From the NCBI GenBank assembly GCA_051294375.1, contig CM119265.1:4467056-4531055 (forward strand): DNA of 64,000 nucleotides. The letters run 5' to 3'. The notes under the pieces are model-generated. The model did not search any database. It was not told the DNA's origin and was given only the letters and a program-made list of their open reading frames with translations. Of the stretch, positions 33,905 through 45,760 are shown piece after piece. How positions within the stretch are numbered: the stretch's first letter is position 1; each line of letters begins with the position of its first letter. The stretch is from Paraspadella gotoi (lineage: Eukaryota > Chaetognatha). The position numbers were made by a program, and so were the translations under genes.

Positions 33905-34139
33905 GTTAAATATCTATAAATATAATCGGCCTGATCTTTGGAAAGCGTTAGGTTAGATAACAAGAATCATTTCCGAAAATTTACTTTAATTCAAGTATTA
34001 GTTAATTTTTCAAACAACTTAAAAAACGTTATATGTTCCAGAGTCAAGCTGGAATTCTCGGCGCTCATATCCATTTTTGAAAATTCGGACGAAAAAATAG
34101 ATAATTAAAAAAAAAAAAAAAAAAAAAAAAATAAATCCG

Positions 34140-36904
34140 ATGACGATGACGAAAATTTCCCTTCGGCTTCGGAACGACGATCCCACTAAGGGTGCGGTCG
34201 ACGCCCCTAAGAACGCCACCGACGCCGAAAAGAACGCCGTCTACGAAGCCAAGTGCGCTCCCGATGCCGGTAAGACTTCGAGTGACGCCGTGGTCGTCCC
34301 GATCAAAGGGTACTACAAAAGGATCACTTCTCGCGAGAAGTTTGAGAGATTCATGAAGAGTTCGCTCTGGCTGCGAAGATGGACGCTCTTCCTTCAACTC
34401 ATTTCCACGATAATGTTGAGCTCCATCGTCTCCACCGTCATCGTCGCTTCGGTCTACGACAGATTTTCGACGAACCCGACGGTGGAGACGACGACGAGCG
34501 TTTCCGCCTCCAGCGTTGACTCCACTTCTTCCCTCGCTAGAGTCAAAAGGGAGATAGAATTCTCGGAACCGAGGATTACGCCTCAATTGGTTGACCGCCT
34601 TCCGGCCCAGGTCGTCATTGACATCAAGAATACATTGGAAGACATCAGAGATCGTCTTACCCATGAGGACTTCATGAATCCCAACTTTTCTTGCCCGAAC
34701 AGCAACCAAGGCGCCTACCAGCACGTCGGGCCGCCCCGGTATTGGTCCAGCTGTTACTACATCCACGACAAGAGACTTACCTTCGATCGGGCCGTCGAAT
34801 TTTGTCGACGCTCTGGCGGTTATTTGGTGCAGATCGAGAGTCAGGAGGAGACGGACTATGTGAACAAGTTGGTCGAAGCCTACACGAGATATTGGATCGG
34901 CGCCAAAAGGGACATGGACACGGGAAGCTTTCGATGGGTCGAATCGGGCGAAGAATTAACCTACTCGAACTGGGATACCAAAGATTTGACCGACGAGGAA
35001 TGCGGGTATTTGTACAGAGGAGATTGGGAGTTCGAATCCTGCCTTGTACACACGATTCATGTATTTGTGTGCGAAGCTCCGGTGGTCAACGCACGAAGCT
35101 CTGCGTTGCAGGAGGACGAAGAGGAGGAGCCGGAAGTAAAAGAGTACGAGAGCCAAGTCACCAACTCGACTTACCTTTTCGTCGAAGCACAATATCCGTG
35201 GGAGAAGGCCAGAAGGTGAGGGCTGAAGGTTGACGATCGATTAACGATTAGATCTTTCATTTTATTGTAGTGAGTTATAAGCCTAACAAAAAACCAAGTG
35301 AACCTTGAATATAGTAGGAAAACGACAATAACTTATTATTACAAAAAAAAATAAGATTAATGCTGAACATTTTGGGAAATAAAGCGAGTCCTCGCAGTTG
35401 AAGCAAGGGAAGGAAGGGAATTCTAATCAATATTCTATTGCAACGGGAGGATTGCCTGTGATACCCGGTTCGCGGGGTATCTCACCACTTCATTGAGATG
35501 AGGCCGAGGACGGAAAGTAGTGAGGCAGCTTCAAGTCTTGCTGCCACCATTCTCAGTTTTATTTTCCCCAATTTTCATCCAGGTTCTGCAAAGGTCGAGG
35601 CGGATTTTTGGCTAACGTCGAATCGTCGTCCGAGAACGCGGATTTGACGAGATTCGCTAAGTCCACATATCAATCTAGCTACATGAGTAGAAAGTGGTGG
35701 CTTGGGGGCTTCGAAACTCCGGAAACCGAGTGGAAATGGGTCGAGAGTGGCCGAAATTTCTCTTCCGGATTCACGGATTGGAGACCACGTTTAAAATCGG
35801 TTGAGCGACGCGCTTGTCTGTCACTCTATACGGCTCTGTATTTTGGATACTCGTGGGAGAAGACTGATTGCTTGGAATGGCATCGCTTCATCTGCGAAAT
35901 TCCTTCGAACAACTCCAAAGGCGACGGTTCTTTCGAGAACCTCGAGCCGCCAAAACCCTGCGTGACGACTAACTTCAACGCTTCCGGATATTCGAACACG
36001 GTTCTCAACTGCTTCACGTTGGTGCCGCTTCAAAAGACGGAGAAGGAGGCGCGAGATTATTGCGAGAGCGAATTGGGGAGATCATTGGCGGAGTTGACTG
36101 AAGAAAACGCCGCTCAATTCGCCAGCATGCTAAAACCAAACTCATTTGGACGAGAAGTGGTAAGTGCCTTTTTATGAACATTAAACATATGCCTAAATAA
36201 TTATTAAATAAATGTTTCATGCAAGATTCCGTTCCGTTCCTCTTCTTGCGTGAATCATTTGAGAGAAATGCAGACTAACACTGGCGCCTCTGGTGCTGCT
36301 GACAAGCCTTATTTACATATTGCTGTCATTTGTTTAGGCATTTTGGTGGTTCAGTCGTAAAGTCGCGACGTCTAATGCACCGAGACGAATTCATTTCGAT
36401 CTGATCATAAACGGATCTTACGTGTGTTCGGGAAGATACAATCAGAGAAAAAAGAACGGCCGAGTTTATTGCAGGTTTGTTTGAAAGAATTCTAATTTTT
36501 TAAAACTTAGTTAACAACCAAGATTTAAATCATTCTTAACTAATAAATATTACACGCTTTTCCTCCTTAGACAAATGGGATTTTCCGACTTCAGTCAGAC
36601 AAGTCAACCGAATTACCGGTTCGTGCAAAATTTTGTGCGCGCACGCTGCGTGGGCGACGAAACTCACCTCCGGCACTGTCCGCTCGAATACACGGAGGAG
36701 TGCGAGCACGGATATCGGGAGGTCACCGCCGTTGAATGCGTGGACGAGCCGCTCGACAAATGCCTCAGAGTGGAGCACTCTGCGGACAACGGCCTTCGCG
36801 GTTCCTTCGTCGATTGTGATCATGTGGCTTGGTTCGTGTGCCAAGATCCGCCGAAATCAATTCGATCGGAGCCGCTAGAGGGCGATTACAAGCAGTTTGG
36901 TTGA
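34140..36904 (+). CDS. Type II membrane protein with three C-type lectin-like domains, the third apparently interrupted by an SRCR-like domain
   Basis: Exons 34140-35215, 35583-36159, 36338-36474 and 36571-36904 (TGA) join through GT-AG sites with consistent phase, for ~707 aa. The cytoplasmic N tail (~1-75) is followed by a single hydrophobic span (~78-103) and no signal peptide, so type II topology is inferred. CTLD1 (~185-313) shows YWIGAKRD, FRWVESGEELTYSNW and VFVCEAP. CTLD2 (~345-466) shows AQYPWEKARRFC, WWLGGFE, WKWVESG and HRFICEIP. CTLD3 starts at ~485 (LNCFTLVPLQKTEKEARDYC), reaches AFWWFSRK (~552), and its C-terminal signature KCLRVEHSADN...CDHVAWFVCQDP appears only after ~100 residues. 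Between them is a six-cysteine SRCR-like segment (~564-653: SYVCSGR, GRVYCRQMGF, RARCVGDETHLRHCP, CEHGYREVTAVEC). No EPN/QPD-WND sugar-site pair is seen, so classical calcium-dependent sugar binding is doubtful. An immune or recognition receptor role is inferred. Confidence 0.88.
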
Positions 36905-37843
36905 TAGAAGAGTTGATTGTTGTGCTTTGCATGATATGACGGGGGAAATAAGATGGAAAAAAATTGTTACAATGTATTTGCATGCTCATAATTTGGAAAA
37001 TTGTATTTCAAGTTTCATTTTTGGTATTAGATATTGAGAAATTAGAAAAGTGAAAACGAAATATATAAAGAAAGCCATAGTTTGCATGAAACCCCCCCCC
37101 ACAAAAAAAAACCCAAGATTCTTACTCAAGCTAAAACAGTCAGATAGAAATAGAAACTAACGGAAAGACAGCGAGTCATATACAGTCGAGACGGCGTCCC
37201 GACAGACAAGCAGTGCCTGCGTGCATTTTCTACCGAGGGAAATATCGAAAAATCGATGAATTTGATTGGAGCTCATAATGAAATGGTTATCGGGGAGGAG
37301 GGGTTAATATCGGAGGTTTTCAGCGGGGGAGGAGGCAGTGGTGGAGAAAAACGGGGGAGAATATGAGAGATGGAGAGAGAGGGAGAGAGACAGAGATCAC
37401 GAGGGACGTCTTTCCCGCCTTTAATGAACCACGAGAAAAACCCGTCGAGATGAGATGGTCCCCATTTATTGACAAAAACGACACGAACGTTGGAACTAAT
37501 TTTTCGGAAAACAAAAACTTTTTTTTTTCATTTGGAAAAATATAACTCATAAGATTTAAGAATATTTTTTTTTATTCTAGTCGCTCTTAAATTTTATCGA
37601 AAAACTGTTATTTTCTTCTCAATATACGCAGATTATTCCTCTAAAAATGTTTATCTCTTCTTTCCTTTTCTTCATATTATATCTCTATTCTCTTTCCTTT
37701 TCTTTCTCGTCCTCCTTTTCCTTCATTTCTCGTTTGCCCTTTGACTTGTTCCATCGCCCTTTAACTCACCTTTTTTTCTCCGTTCTTCTTTCCTTACCCT
37801 ATTTCTCTGTTTTAAATTTTTTATTCTCTCTCTCTCCATCTCT
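36905..37843. other. 3' flank of the lectin-like gene; no gene seen
   Basis: AT-rich 3' flank, a poly-C/poly-A run near 37090-37110, a GA-rich patch near 37365-37395 and pyrimidine-rich DNA. No exon identified. AATAAA-like signals are not decisive. Confidence 0.45.
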
Positions 37844-37851
37844 CTCTCTTA

Positions 37852-37926
<75 letters not shown>

Positions 37927-37929
37927 TCT

Positions 37930-37960
<31 letters not shown>
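37844..37960. repeat. (CT)n microsatellite
   Basis: Interrupted CT tract of about 115 bp. Confidence 0.97.
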
Positions 37961-38060
37961 CAACTCCTTAATGACCCCTGCCTCCCCCACCTCTTACCCT
38001 CGCCCTTTTTCCTCCATCAGAATTTCAGATGTGTGCGTCGTCGCGCCGAGTTTATATCCT

Positions 38061-38089
38061 TCCGGCTTCCGGCTTCCGGCTTCCGGCTT
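38061..38089. repeat. Short tandem (CTTCCGG)n
   Basis: CTTCCGG repeated about four times (38061-38089). Each unit overlaps an ETS-type core (TTCCGG). Confidence 0.85.
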
Positions 38090-38434
38090 CTCGTCGCCGA
38101 GAACGAGGAGGTTTGTGATGTTGATGATGACAAAGACGAGCGCAATCGTTGGTGGCGACGACGACAGTGATGACCTGGCTCATCAGATGGAGTTGATTTT
38201 TTTTTTCCTGAATAGAATAAAATATCAGCGAGATACTGGACCGACCACATTCTGTAATATTGGCCATGATTGCGGTCATTTCTGTGCGTAAAAATTTCAA
38301 GTGTGAACGAGCGAAACATGAACGATGACGTTAACTAATATGTATTATATTTTGTTAATTTCCTTTCATTTTGTTGGTATAAATTTAAATAAAAGAAAAG
38401 ATTTGTTTTCGCAACGAATTTTGTTTTTAATTTG

Positions 38435-38470
38435 CATACATGTTTCGAATAGTTTTCTAATCATCGTCAG
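38435..38470 (-). other. Possible transposon fragment with CTGA...TGA / CGAAACATGT motif
   Basis: On the minus strand, CTGACGATGATTAGAAAACT is followed by ATTCGAAACATGTATGC. The CGAAACATGT string is shared with the hairpin loop at 33805-33848. The layout loosely recalls the CUGAUGA/GAAAC boxes of hammerhead ribozymes found in retroelements, but box 1 is not exact. Confidence 0.3.
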
Positions 38471-38933
38471 TGTAAAAAACATTTTATGAAATTACAAGTT
38501 TAGACAACGTTAAAAAAAATCATTTTCTCTTGTATTATTTTTTAAAAATTCTCCCAATATTCATGAGCAAAAATTGGGCTAACTAATAGCCGGATTACAT
38601 TATGAAATTGGTACAACCAATATAAAAATTATATTATCTTTAACAATATTCCAGGTCTAAAAAATGGAAGACGATATTGAATCCAGTGCAACAAGTTTCG
38701 TCTTCCATCTTAATTGAAAATGAGGTTTTTTACCGGAAGGAAAGCTTCTGACGAACGCTTCAACCAAGGTTCTGACGAAGTCTTCAGCTAAGCAAGCCTT
38801 TAACAAGCGACATAAACTTAAAACTGAGAGATTCCTAATTTCGTCGAAGCCCCGAGGCGACTGAGGCCTCACCACCAAATTGAGCCCCCCAAAAAAAGAG
38901 ACAGAAATTCGTTTCGAACCAAAAGTTTAATTT

Positions 38934-38934
<1 letters not shown>

Positions 38935-38969
<35 letters not shown>

Positions 38970-38983
38970 NNNNNNNNNNNNNN
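38935..38983. repeat. (CT)n tract running into a 14-N gap
   Basis: CT repeat at 38939-38969, then N from 38970 to 38983, indicating that the repeat could not be closed. Confidence 0.95.
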
Positions 38984-39450
38984 CTTTCTCTCCCGGCAAA
39001 AATCTGTGACGCGGAGTCGTTGAATCTTTCACAAGTGAGACTCTCACGGTCGGTCGGTTCGGAGCTACAGACGCTCAACTGGGGTGAGTGAGTGTGAGAG
39101 TGAGCGCGCGTCCGAGGGCGAAGAGATTTTAGTAGAGGGTAGAGAGTTAAAGGAACCAAAAGGTTAAGGAAAGAAAAAAAAAACAGAAAGTCAGAAAGAA
39201 AAAAAAATATATCTAGCTATCACTTTATTCTCCCGTTTCTCCGTACAGAAAGCAAACGGAGAGGCGGCAAAAGGAAAGACTCGCTAACCAGAAACCAAGA
39301 GAGAGAAATTGAGCGCGGGAGGGAGGGCGGTTTGCAGAAAGCCGACAAAGTCGAAGACGAAGAAATAATTAAAAACAAGGCGAGAAAGCAGTTACGACCG
39401 ACCCCGGGTCAGGAACGGGGGCGGCTTTTTCAATCCATTTTATTGCTTTA
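38984..39450. other. No gene seen
   Basis: Purine-rich, non-coding-looking DNA with a short AT run. No exon, RNA gene or clear repeat boundary identified. Confidence 0.45.
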
Positions 39451-39688
39451 ATGAAACGACGGCCCGGAAGAAGAAGGAAAGGGGAAAGTAAGGAAAGAAA
39501 AGAGAAGGAAAGAGGGGGAGAGAGAGAGGGAGAGAGGGAGAAAGAGAAAAAAAAAAAGTCCCAAGGGGAAAAACGAATTCGTTTCCAGCGAGAGAGTAAG
39601 ACGGAAAGAGTGGGAAGAAGGAAGGGAGGAGAAAGGGGGGGGAAGTGGTGGCGGAGAAGAGAGAGAGAGGAGAGGAGAGAGAGAAGAG

Positions 39689-39720
<32 letters not shown>

Positions 39721-39765
39721 CAGAGAGGAGAGCGAGAGAAGTACGAGAGAGAGAGAGAGAGCTTA
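39451..39765. repeat. Long purine-rich (GGAGAGA) tract
   Basis: About 300 bp almost wholly purine on the plus strand. An open frame through it is Lys/Arg/Glu only and is not credible. Confidence 0.9.
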
Positions 39766-40120
39766 AAAACAGACAGATGTACGAAAGATAAAAAAAAGAG
39801 AGAGCTTTTATTTATTCTCAGTTATGAAATTTAAAATAAACCATCATTTTGAAAAACTTACTAACATTTTTATCCGGATCGGCTTCTCTCAGATAACGGC
39901 TCTATAATCCACTTTGTCTGTCTGTCGGTCGCCACCCATAATTTGGTCGGTCAGTATCTTAAATCATCCTAAAATTTCTTCATTCTCTTTTCTTCATTGA
40001 ATTTGAGCCTTATTTTTGACGTTCGTTATTCCCGGGATTATCGCACCTCACTCCTTTCGACGCTTCGAAATCCAGCGTCTCTTGGAATATTTCCAGCCGT
40101 CGCGGCGATCATCCATTTCC

Positions 40121-40121
40121 A

Positions 40122-40161
<40 letters not shown>
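40121..40161. repeat. (GGC)n trinucleotide repeat
   Basis: About 13 GGC/GCG triplets just upstream of a short open stretch (GACAGATGGCGCAGGTGGCG). Could be a 5' UTR or exon of an unseen gene, but no splice-supported frame is clear. Confidence 0.95.
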
Positions 40162-40782
40162 ACAGATGGCGCAGGTGGCGTTGCGAGTGAAAAAGACGGC
40201 TCCCGGAGAAAAGTGGGAGCGCCAGGGAGAATGTCTCCCATAGCGTCGTTTTCGGTGAGGCGAGGAACAATTTTATATTAAAATATTAATACGTCATTTT
40301 GAAATATTGAATTTAATGCGGCTCCAGTTTATCTTTTAAGGAAATGAAGCAATGGAGTTTTGAGAAGGTGAATCAATAAACATTAAGCGAAAATAAATAT
40401 AGAGAGAGAATTATGAATTGAAAAGTCTTTTGCGCTTTTGACAGAGTAAAACAGGAAACTGAGGAGACGTCTGTTATTTTCGAATCATACTGCACTGCAT
40501 GATCCGTGTGCTATGAATGTCTATGACTGTATGTTACTGTATCCTTACCGTCTCAGCCGCCTCACTCACAGCGTTTGAAACATAAAGCCAAACAACGCGG
40601 AAACCGTGACTTTTTATTGCTTGTTCTCTTCTTCTTCACAGCTTGTTCAATGTTCATCGCTTGCATAGGAGCAGGTGGCTGCCTAAAAATTAGGAGAATC
40701 AGGGGTTCAAAGGACAAGGTTTATGGGATTCAATTTTCGGTTAAAATGGAGTGAGAGAAAAAAAAGTTCTTTGAAAGAGTCT

Positions 40783-40791
40783 GCCTCTCTC

Positions 40792-40831
<40 letters not shown>

Positions 40832-41050
40832 GGTCTCCCTCTCTCTTCCGGCCGCAGGGTGACAAAGACATTGTCTGAGGCGGCACGTCTTCCAGAGCCG
40901 AATTCAAAAGCTGGCAAGAATTTTGGGATCGTTAGTATGCATTCGCGCATCCTCGAATCGGGTGGGGGGGAGAATCGGAGAGAGAGAGAGAGAGAAGAGA
41001 GAGGAGAGAGAGAGGAGAGAGAGGAGAAGAGAGAGAGAGAGAGAGAGAGA

Positions 41051-41081
<31 letters not shown>

Positions 41082-41103
41082 TATTCAATCTTTTTTAAGG
41101 CGG

Positions 41104-41160
<57 letters not shown>

Positions 41161-41162
41161 GG
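40783..41162. repeat. Cluster of opposed CT and GA microsatellites
   Basis: (CT)n at 40783-40830, (GA)n at 40980-41080 and (GA)n at 41107-41162. The CT and GA tracts face each other across 150 bp and could form an imperfect hairpin. Confidence 0.95.
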
Positions 41163-42615
41163 GAGACGAGAGACTTTATTCCGTTTATGAGGCGGAAAGT
41201 GAAGTTATTATTTTTTTTGATGCCCTCGCTTTAATATTTCGGTTTAATAGGGTGATTTTTTTTTCGAGAACGCTTTCGCCCAAGCAAGTTTTTTTAAAAA
41301 TTTATGTGCATGGAGGTTCCATTGGAGCTAAAAGTGACTTTGCTCGGTCCCTCGCGGGAAGGAGTGAAAGGAAATAAGGAGTTGGTCGTTGGTGAGAAAG
41401 TAACGGTGCTTCCCAATTTTAACGCGATAAAAAACTAAGACACAAGTTTTTGCGAGACTTGGTAAATTCCCTCCCGTGGTTTTTATGGTTTTTGTTTAAT
41501 CGGACTTCAAATCTCTCAATCGCAGCTTTAGAAAGACCTTCAATATTTTGCCGAGTTCAATTTTCTTTATAAACATTTTTAGAGAAGAAAAAAATTCGAA
41601 ATTAATTTCAGAGAAGGAAGCCTTTTCTTAACTTATCTATACTCGCAACCGAAATGACAAAGAGAGTTTTGCGTTCAGGAGTTCTTTAAATTGTTTCTAC
41701 CATTATAAAAATTATCCGTTCTATTCCTCTTACTAGATAATTACAAAGCAAGAACCCTGCAAGCTTTCAATCTAGAATCTCTCGCCATCTACTTCATTGA
41801 TATATATAATAACATTTTTTAACTGTTAACTATATGTTTTAAAAGAACAAAACACATTTCCGTTCGCATTGCACTAAACGTTGAGTCGCATGATGACTTA
41901 GATCTGGCGTATCTCTATCTCACTCTCTCTTGTTTCTCACGGGTGTCTCGCTCTCTGTCATTATCGTTTCGGGTTCAGCGTTGTCGTTTTTCTCTCCACG
42001 TGCCTCATCACGTCCAGAATGATCCCGCACGAGTCTCCTCCTCCTCATCCTCCTCCCCCTCCTCCTCACATTCCTCATCCTCCTTTTTTTTCTTGTGTCT
42101 CCTCCTCCTCCCTTCCTCCTCCTCATCCCTCACCCCTTCCTCCTCGTCCTCCCTCTCCTCGCGCCTTCCGTTTTTTTTTTTTTAGTCAGTTTTTCAATTC
42201 CTCCACAAAGAATTCCTGCCCAGATTCCTCCTCCTCCTCCTACTTCCTTTCCTTTCCTCCTCCTCCTCTTTCTCCGTTCGTCGGGACTCCTCTGTCCTTC
42301 CGGGTTTTCTTTTTTTCTTTCTTTTCTCGTGTCATCAAGATTTTTACAGCGTGATTATCTCCGCCGGATCTACACGTCGCTCACGCGCGCGCGCGCGTCT
42401 TTCTTTTTTTAGAAACGTGCACGTACAGGCGGTTCGGCCACGTCGTCTCTCACGCGCCAAACTCGTACGCGATTGGAAGGATTTAGTTTTTTTTTTTTCT
42501 CTCCCAATATTTTTTTTTTTAAAATTTCAAAATCGGACTCGGGAGTTTTTGCCTGGAAAGCCGCTGCCGCATCGGACGCTGTAGACGGCTGACATCCTGG
42601 GTAAGTTTTATATGT
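41163..42615. other. No gene seen; pyrimidine-rich (TCC)n DNA at the right end
   Basis: AT-rich, then TCC/CTC-rich (about 42030-42290), then an (CG)n-containing patch (CACGCGCGCGCGCG near 42380). Open frames are Ser/Pro-rich artefacts. Confidence 0.5.
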
Positions 42616-42676
<61 letters not shown>

Positions 42677-42705
42677 AGCAGAGAGAGAGAGAGAGACTGA
42701 GATGG
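42616..42705. repeat. (GA)n microsatellite
   Basis: GA tract with short interruptions (CAGCA near 42675). Confidence 0.97.
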
Positions 42706-42801
42706 GATATAACTTTCGTTATAGAAATGACAATTACAAATCCAATAACTGAAACGACGGTCATCATGACATGTAAATTTCTGAAAAAATATTTTACTCT
42801 A

Positions 42802-42892
42802 TCACTTTAAAGGGTCTTTTCCTCACTTCAAAGGGTCTTTCCCTCACTTCAAAGGGTCTTTCCCTCACTTCAAAGGGTCTTTCCCTCACTCC
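42802..42892. repeat. 21-bp tandem repeat, four units
   Basis: TCACTTCAAAGGGTCTTTCC plus C recurs with exact 21-bp spacing (starts 42802, 42823, 42844, 42865, partial at 42886). Only the first unit differs (TTTAAAGGGTCTTTT). Confidence 0.97.
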
Positions 42893-43589
42893 AGAAATCT
42901 ACTCCAAATTTAAACGAATTGAAATTTAAATAAATTTCCATCTAAAATTTTCAAAGTCTTTTTCTTCACAAATTCTTGAGTCATTCCGGAAGAGAATCTT
43001 CACATTTTTGAATGATTTATAAAATATCTCAATATTTTTATGAACGTCATTTATATCATGTAATTTGACTGCTGTACGAGTTGAAAATAAGTATTTTAAT
43101 CAGGTATGTATATCGAACCGAGGAAAGATAATTCGCTACTGACAATTCACCAACAACATCATTTCCCTTCGAATTCGTTTTCTTCCGGTTTCCACTTTCC
43201 TCGAGCGAGAGAGAAATTGACTTTGGCGGGAAAAACCCTGAAAACGGCGCGATTTCGCCGCCTCCTTCGCGCCATTTGAAACTCGGCGCTCAGCCCCATC
43301 CTGGGCCAAACCTTTACGACTTTGTTTCACTACGAAAAGGGAAGGAATGACATTCGCGTTTTGGATTCAAAATCGGAGAAAGCGCAAAGAATAATAGTAT
43401 GTTTGCTTCGCTATGAAGATACTCGGAAAGGCGTTGCGAGGTTAAAAATGATTTTTACTAATTTAAATAGTATAACTGAAACTAATAAGACTAAGAATTA
43501 ATGTTTAAGGCCACATCGACGAATCTTTCGGAATACGTTCTCTTTCGATTTCACTACCGTGAGTGGAGGAGAAACGACCTCGTTACTGG

Positions 43590-43690
43590 GCCAAACGCCT
43601 CTCGCACGCGCATCGCACGCTCTTCGCACGCACCTCGCACGCTCTTCGCACGTCCCGCGCGCGCTCCAATCAGCCTTCGCTCTGCCTCGC
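43590..43690. repeat. CpG-rich short repeats (CGCACGCTCTTCGCACG-like)
   Basis: Imperfect units of TCGCACGCTCTTCGCACGCA within a strongly CpG-rich segment (43490-43880). The open frames in all phases follow from the repeat. No exon supported. Confidence 0.7.
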
Positions 43691-44117
43691 ACTTCCTCGA
43701 GTGCGCTCGGGGGTCCCCTGGCCTGGAAAAAGGCGCGCCCGGGAGTCGAGGAGCTAAGGATCCGTTGATGGGCGCCGGTTCGGCTTTAAATGATTCCAAT
43801 TCCGACGAGAAATTGAAAAAAGGGGCCGTGGAACTGGTCGACCCCCATTTTCGGGGCGGCGCTCTCCTTACTCTCACTGTTTTGTTTTGGTTTGACTGGT
43901 GACATATAGCGAACGCAGTGACGGTCGTTCGTTAGAAGAGAAATTGGAGCACATACCGGTTCCAAGACGCTAACGCACGGCCAAATAGAAACGGAAAGAA
44001 AGAAAATAATGTTTAGTTTCGTTTTTTTTCTTTTTTTTTTTCTCCTCGTTTCTCGCAAAATCGAAAGATGTCACCTTCTCTAAACGAAAAAAAAGAAGTT
44101 TTGCTTCGCAAAATCGA

Positions 44118-44228
44118 TTAGCGAACGACTCTCCTACTTATCGGCAGCGGCGGCAGCGGCGGCCGGTTGGGCGGAGGCGGCGGCAGCTGGCGCTGTGACG
44201 GCGGTTGCGGCTGCGGCTGCGGCTGCGG
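44118..44228 (-). CDS. Weak candidate exon, Pro/Gln-rich
   Basis: On the minus strand a pyrimidine tract (CTTCCTCCTCTTCC) and an acceptor ending GACGTAG precede an open frame PQPQPQPQPPSQRQLPPPPP ending at TAA (44118). The same GC-rich DNA is poly-Ala in other frames on both strands, so the frame could be chance. If real, it would suit the candidate first exon at 45608-45637 (both phase 0), but other exons would be needed. Confidence 0.15.
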   Translation of the reverse strand, partial: PQPQPQPQPPSQRQLPPPPPNRPPLPPLPISRRVVR

Positions 44229-44604
44229 CTACGTCCGTGGAAGAGGAGGAAGCGATTTAATGATGTTTACATGGTTCCTCCGCAAATGTTATCATAAACC
44301 TTTAGCGTTACTTTTTTTTTAGGATGTGTATCTTTTCGCCTTCCCTTCGAAAAAATTCGATATGTGGCGTTCACAAAGATTTTACGAGACCTTCTTTTTG
44401 AACAATTGAGTCTCAAAAAACTGAAATCAATCAGATTGATCATGCACAATGCACATCTTGAATTCCTTCTGTCATGCACGTATTTTTTTTTTCGTATAAT
44501 ACAATATTATAAAATAATGATGCACGTTGGAATAAAATATCGTGAATTCAAATGATTAAAAGTTCTTAAAATATTAGACGCTTGTTTCTGATATTCATCC
44601 ACTA

Positions 44605-44636
44605 CATTAATGATTAATGATTAATGATTAATCTAA
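44605..44636. repeat. (TTAATGA)n short tandem
   Basis: About four units of TTAATGA/TTAATGAT. Confidence 0.9.
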
Positions 44637-44913
44637 TCTACTATTCACTAACAAGATGAATGATTTGTTCAAGCTCCACCCGATTTTCTCGTCCACAACG
44701 ATGCTATTCGTCTTTCCAGTCATATCTTTTCTCACCTCCGCGATCTTCAATCTCTTAGATCTTTCCTTTTTTTCTCCCTTAATTTCCCCTTTTTTTTTCC
44801 CTTTCTTGATCGTTCCCTTTCCTTTACCTTTCACTAAATCATCCACCCTCGTACTTAACCGAGTTCTGTCGTATTTTTGAGCAAAATGATCTCGTTGTTG
44901 CAAACATACTCGT

Positions 44914-44918
<5 letters not shown>

Positions 44919-44948
<30 letters not shown>

Positions 44949-44967
44949 TCTACTCTCTCTCTCTCAT
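44919..44967. repeat. (CT)n microsatellite
   Basis: CT tract with a GCTCTA interruption. Confidence 0.95.
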
Positions 44968-45177
44968 CACTCTCATCCCTCTAATGCAAACGAACCGTGC
45001 AACGAACGAGAACACAAAATATATGTTCACCATATGTGGGGTAGCCAAGCATATGGGAGTTAAAAAAAAGGGTGTTGAGTGAATGCAAATATGCAAATGA
45101 GATTTGCGAAATTGACCCAGCGTCCTCGATTGAATAAGCAAGAGGCATAGAGGATGGGGAGAAGAGAGGATGCTCGA

Positions 45178-45181
<4 letters not shown>

Positions 45182-45232
<51 letters not shown>
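45182..45232. repeat. (CT)n microsatellite
   Basis: About 50 bp of pure CT. Confidence 0.97.
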
Positions 45233-45235
<3 letters not shown>

Positions 45236-45607
45236 TCCTCCCCCCATTCGTCGTCGTCTCATTGTCGCATAACTTTGGCCAATTTGGTTTCCTCGCTTTT
45301 CGGATTTGTAAACATGAAGTCAGACGATGGCGGAGATTAGTTACGTTTCTTTGAAAATATATACACAAAACATAACAATCTTCTTCAATTAAAATTCAAA
45401 ATCATAGTTACCCTGTCGTTCCTTAAATCTACAATCTACATATAATTAAAATTATTTATTTACAATCAATAAAATAATATTCATCAATCAGCGACGAACT
45501 TCCTCTGGTGGCGAAATAAACTTATTATACTAAAATGAGAAAAAGAAAAAGATGAAAAAGAATAAATGGGGAAAAAAAAGAAAAGATTAAAAAAAAATCG
45601 GGTTTAC

Positions 45608-45637
45608 CGTTTCGACTTTGGAATTCGGCGTCGGCAT
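45608..45637 (-). CDS. Weak candidate first coding exon (MPTPNSKVET|)
   Basis: Minus-strand ATG at 45637 with context TACCATGCC opens ten codons to a donor ACG|GTAAAC. It lies downstream (on that strand) of a CpG-rich segment at 45640-45850. The GC-rich leader and the donor fit a first exon, but ten codons prove little and no partner exon is secure. Confidence 0.2.
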
Positions 45638-45760
45638 GGTACAGTCATAACGGGATCGTTAGACGTCGACATTATCGTCGTCGTCGTCGTCGTCTTCGCC
45701 CCGTAATTGCGGCGCCAAGTCGAGCGAAGGGGAGAATCTTATTCGGGCGGAAGTGAATGC

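Noticed and set aside
34065-34766. Minus-strand 233-aa frame
   Set aside because: Antisense shadow of the first lectin exon ending in the poly-A/T run.
34691-35233. Plus-strand 180-aa frame overlapping the lectin exon
   Set aside because: Alternate frame of the CTLD exon, Arg-rich, without family motifs.
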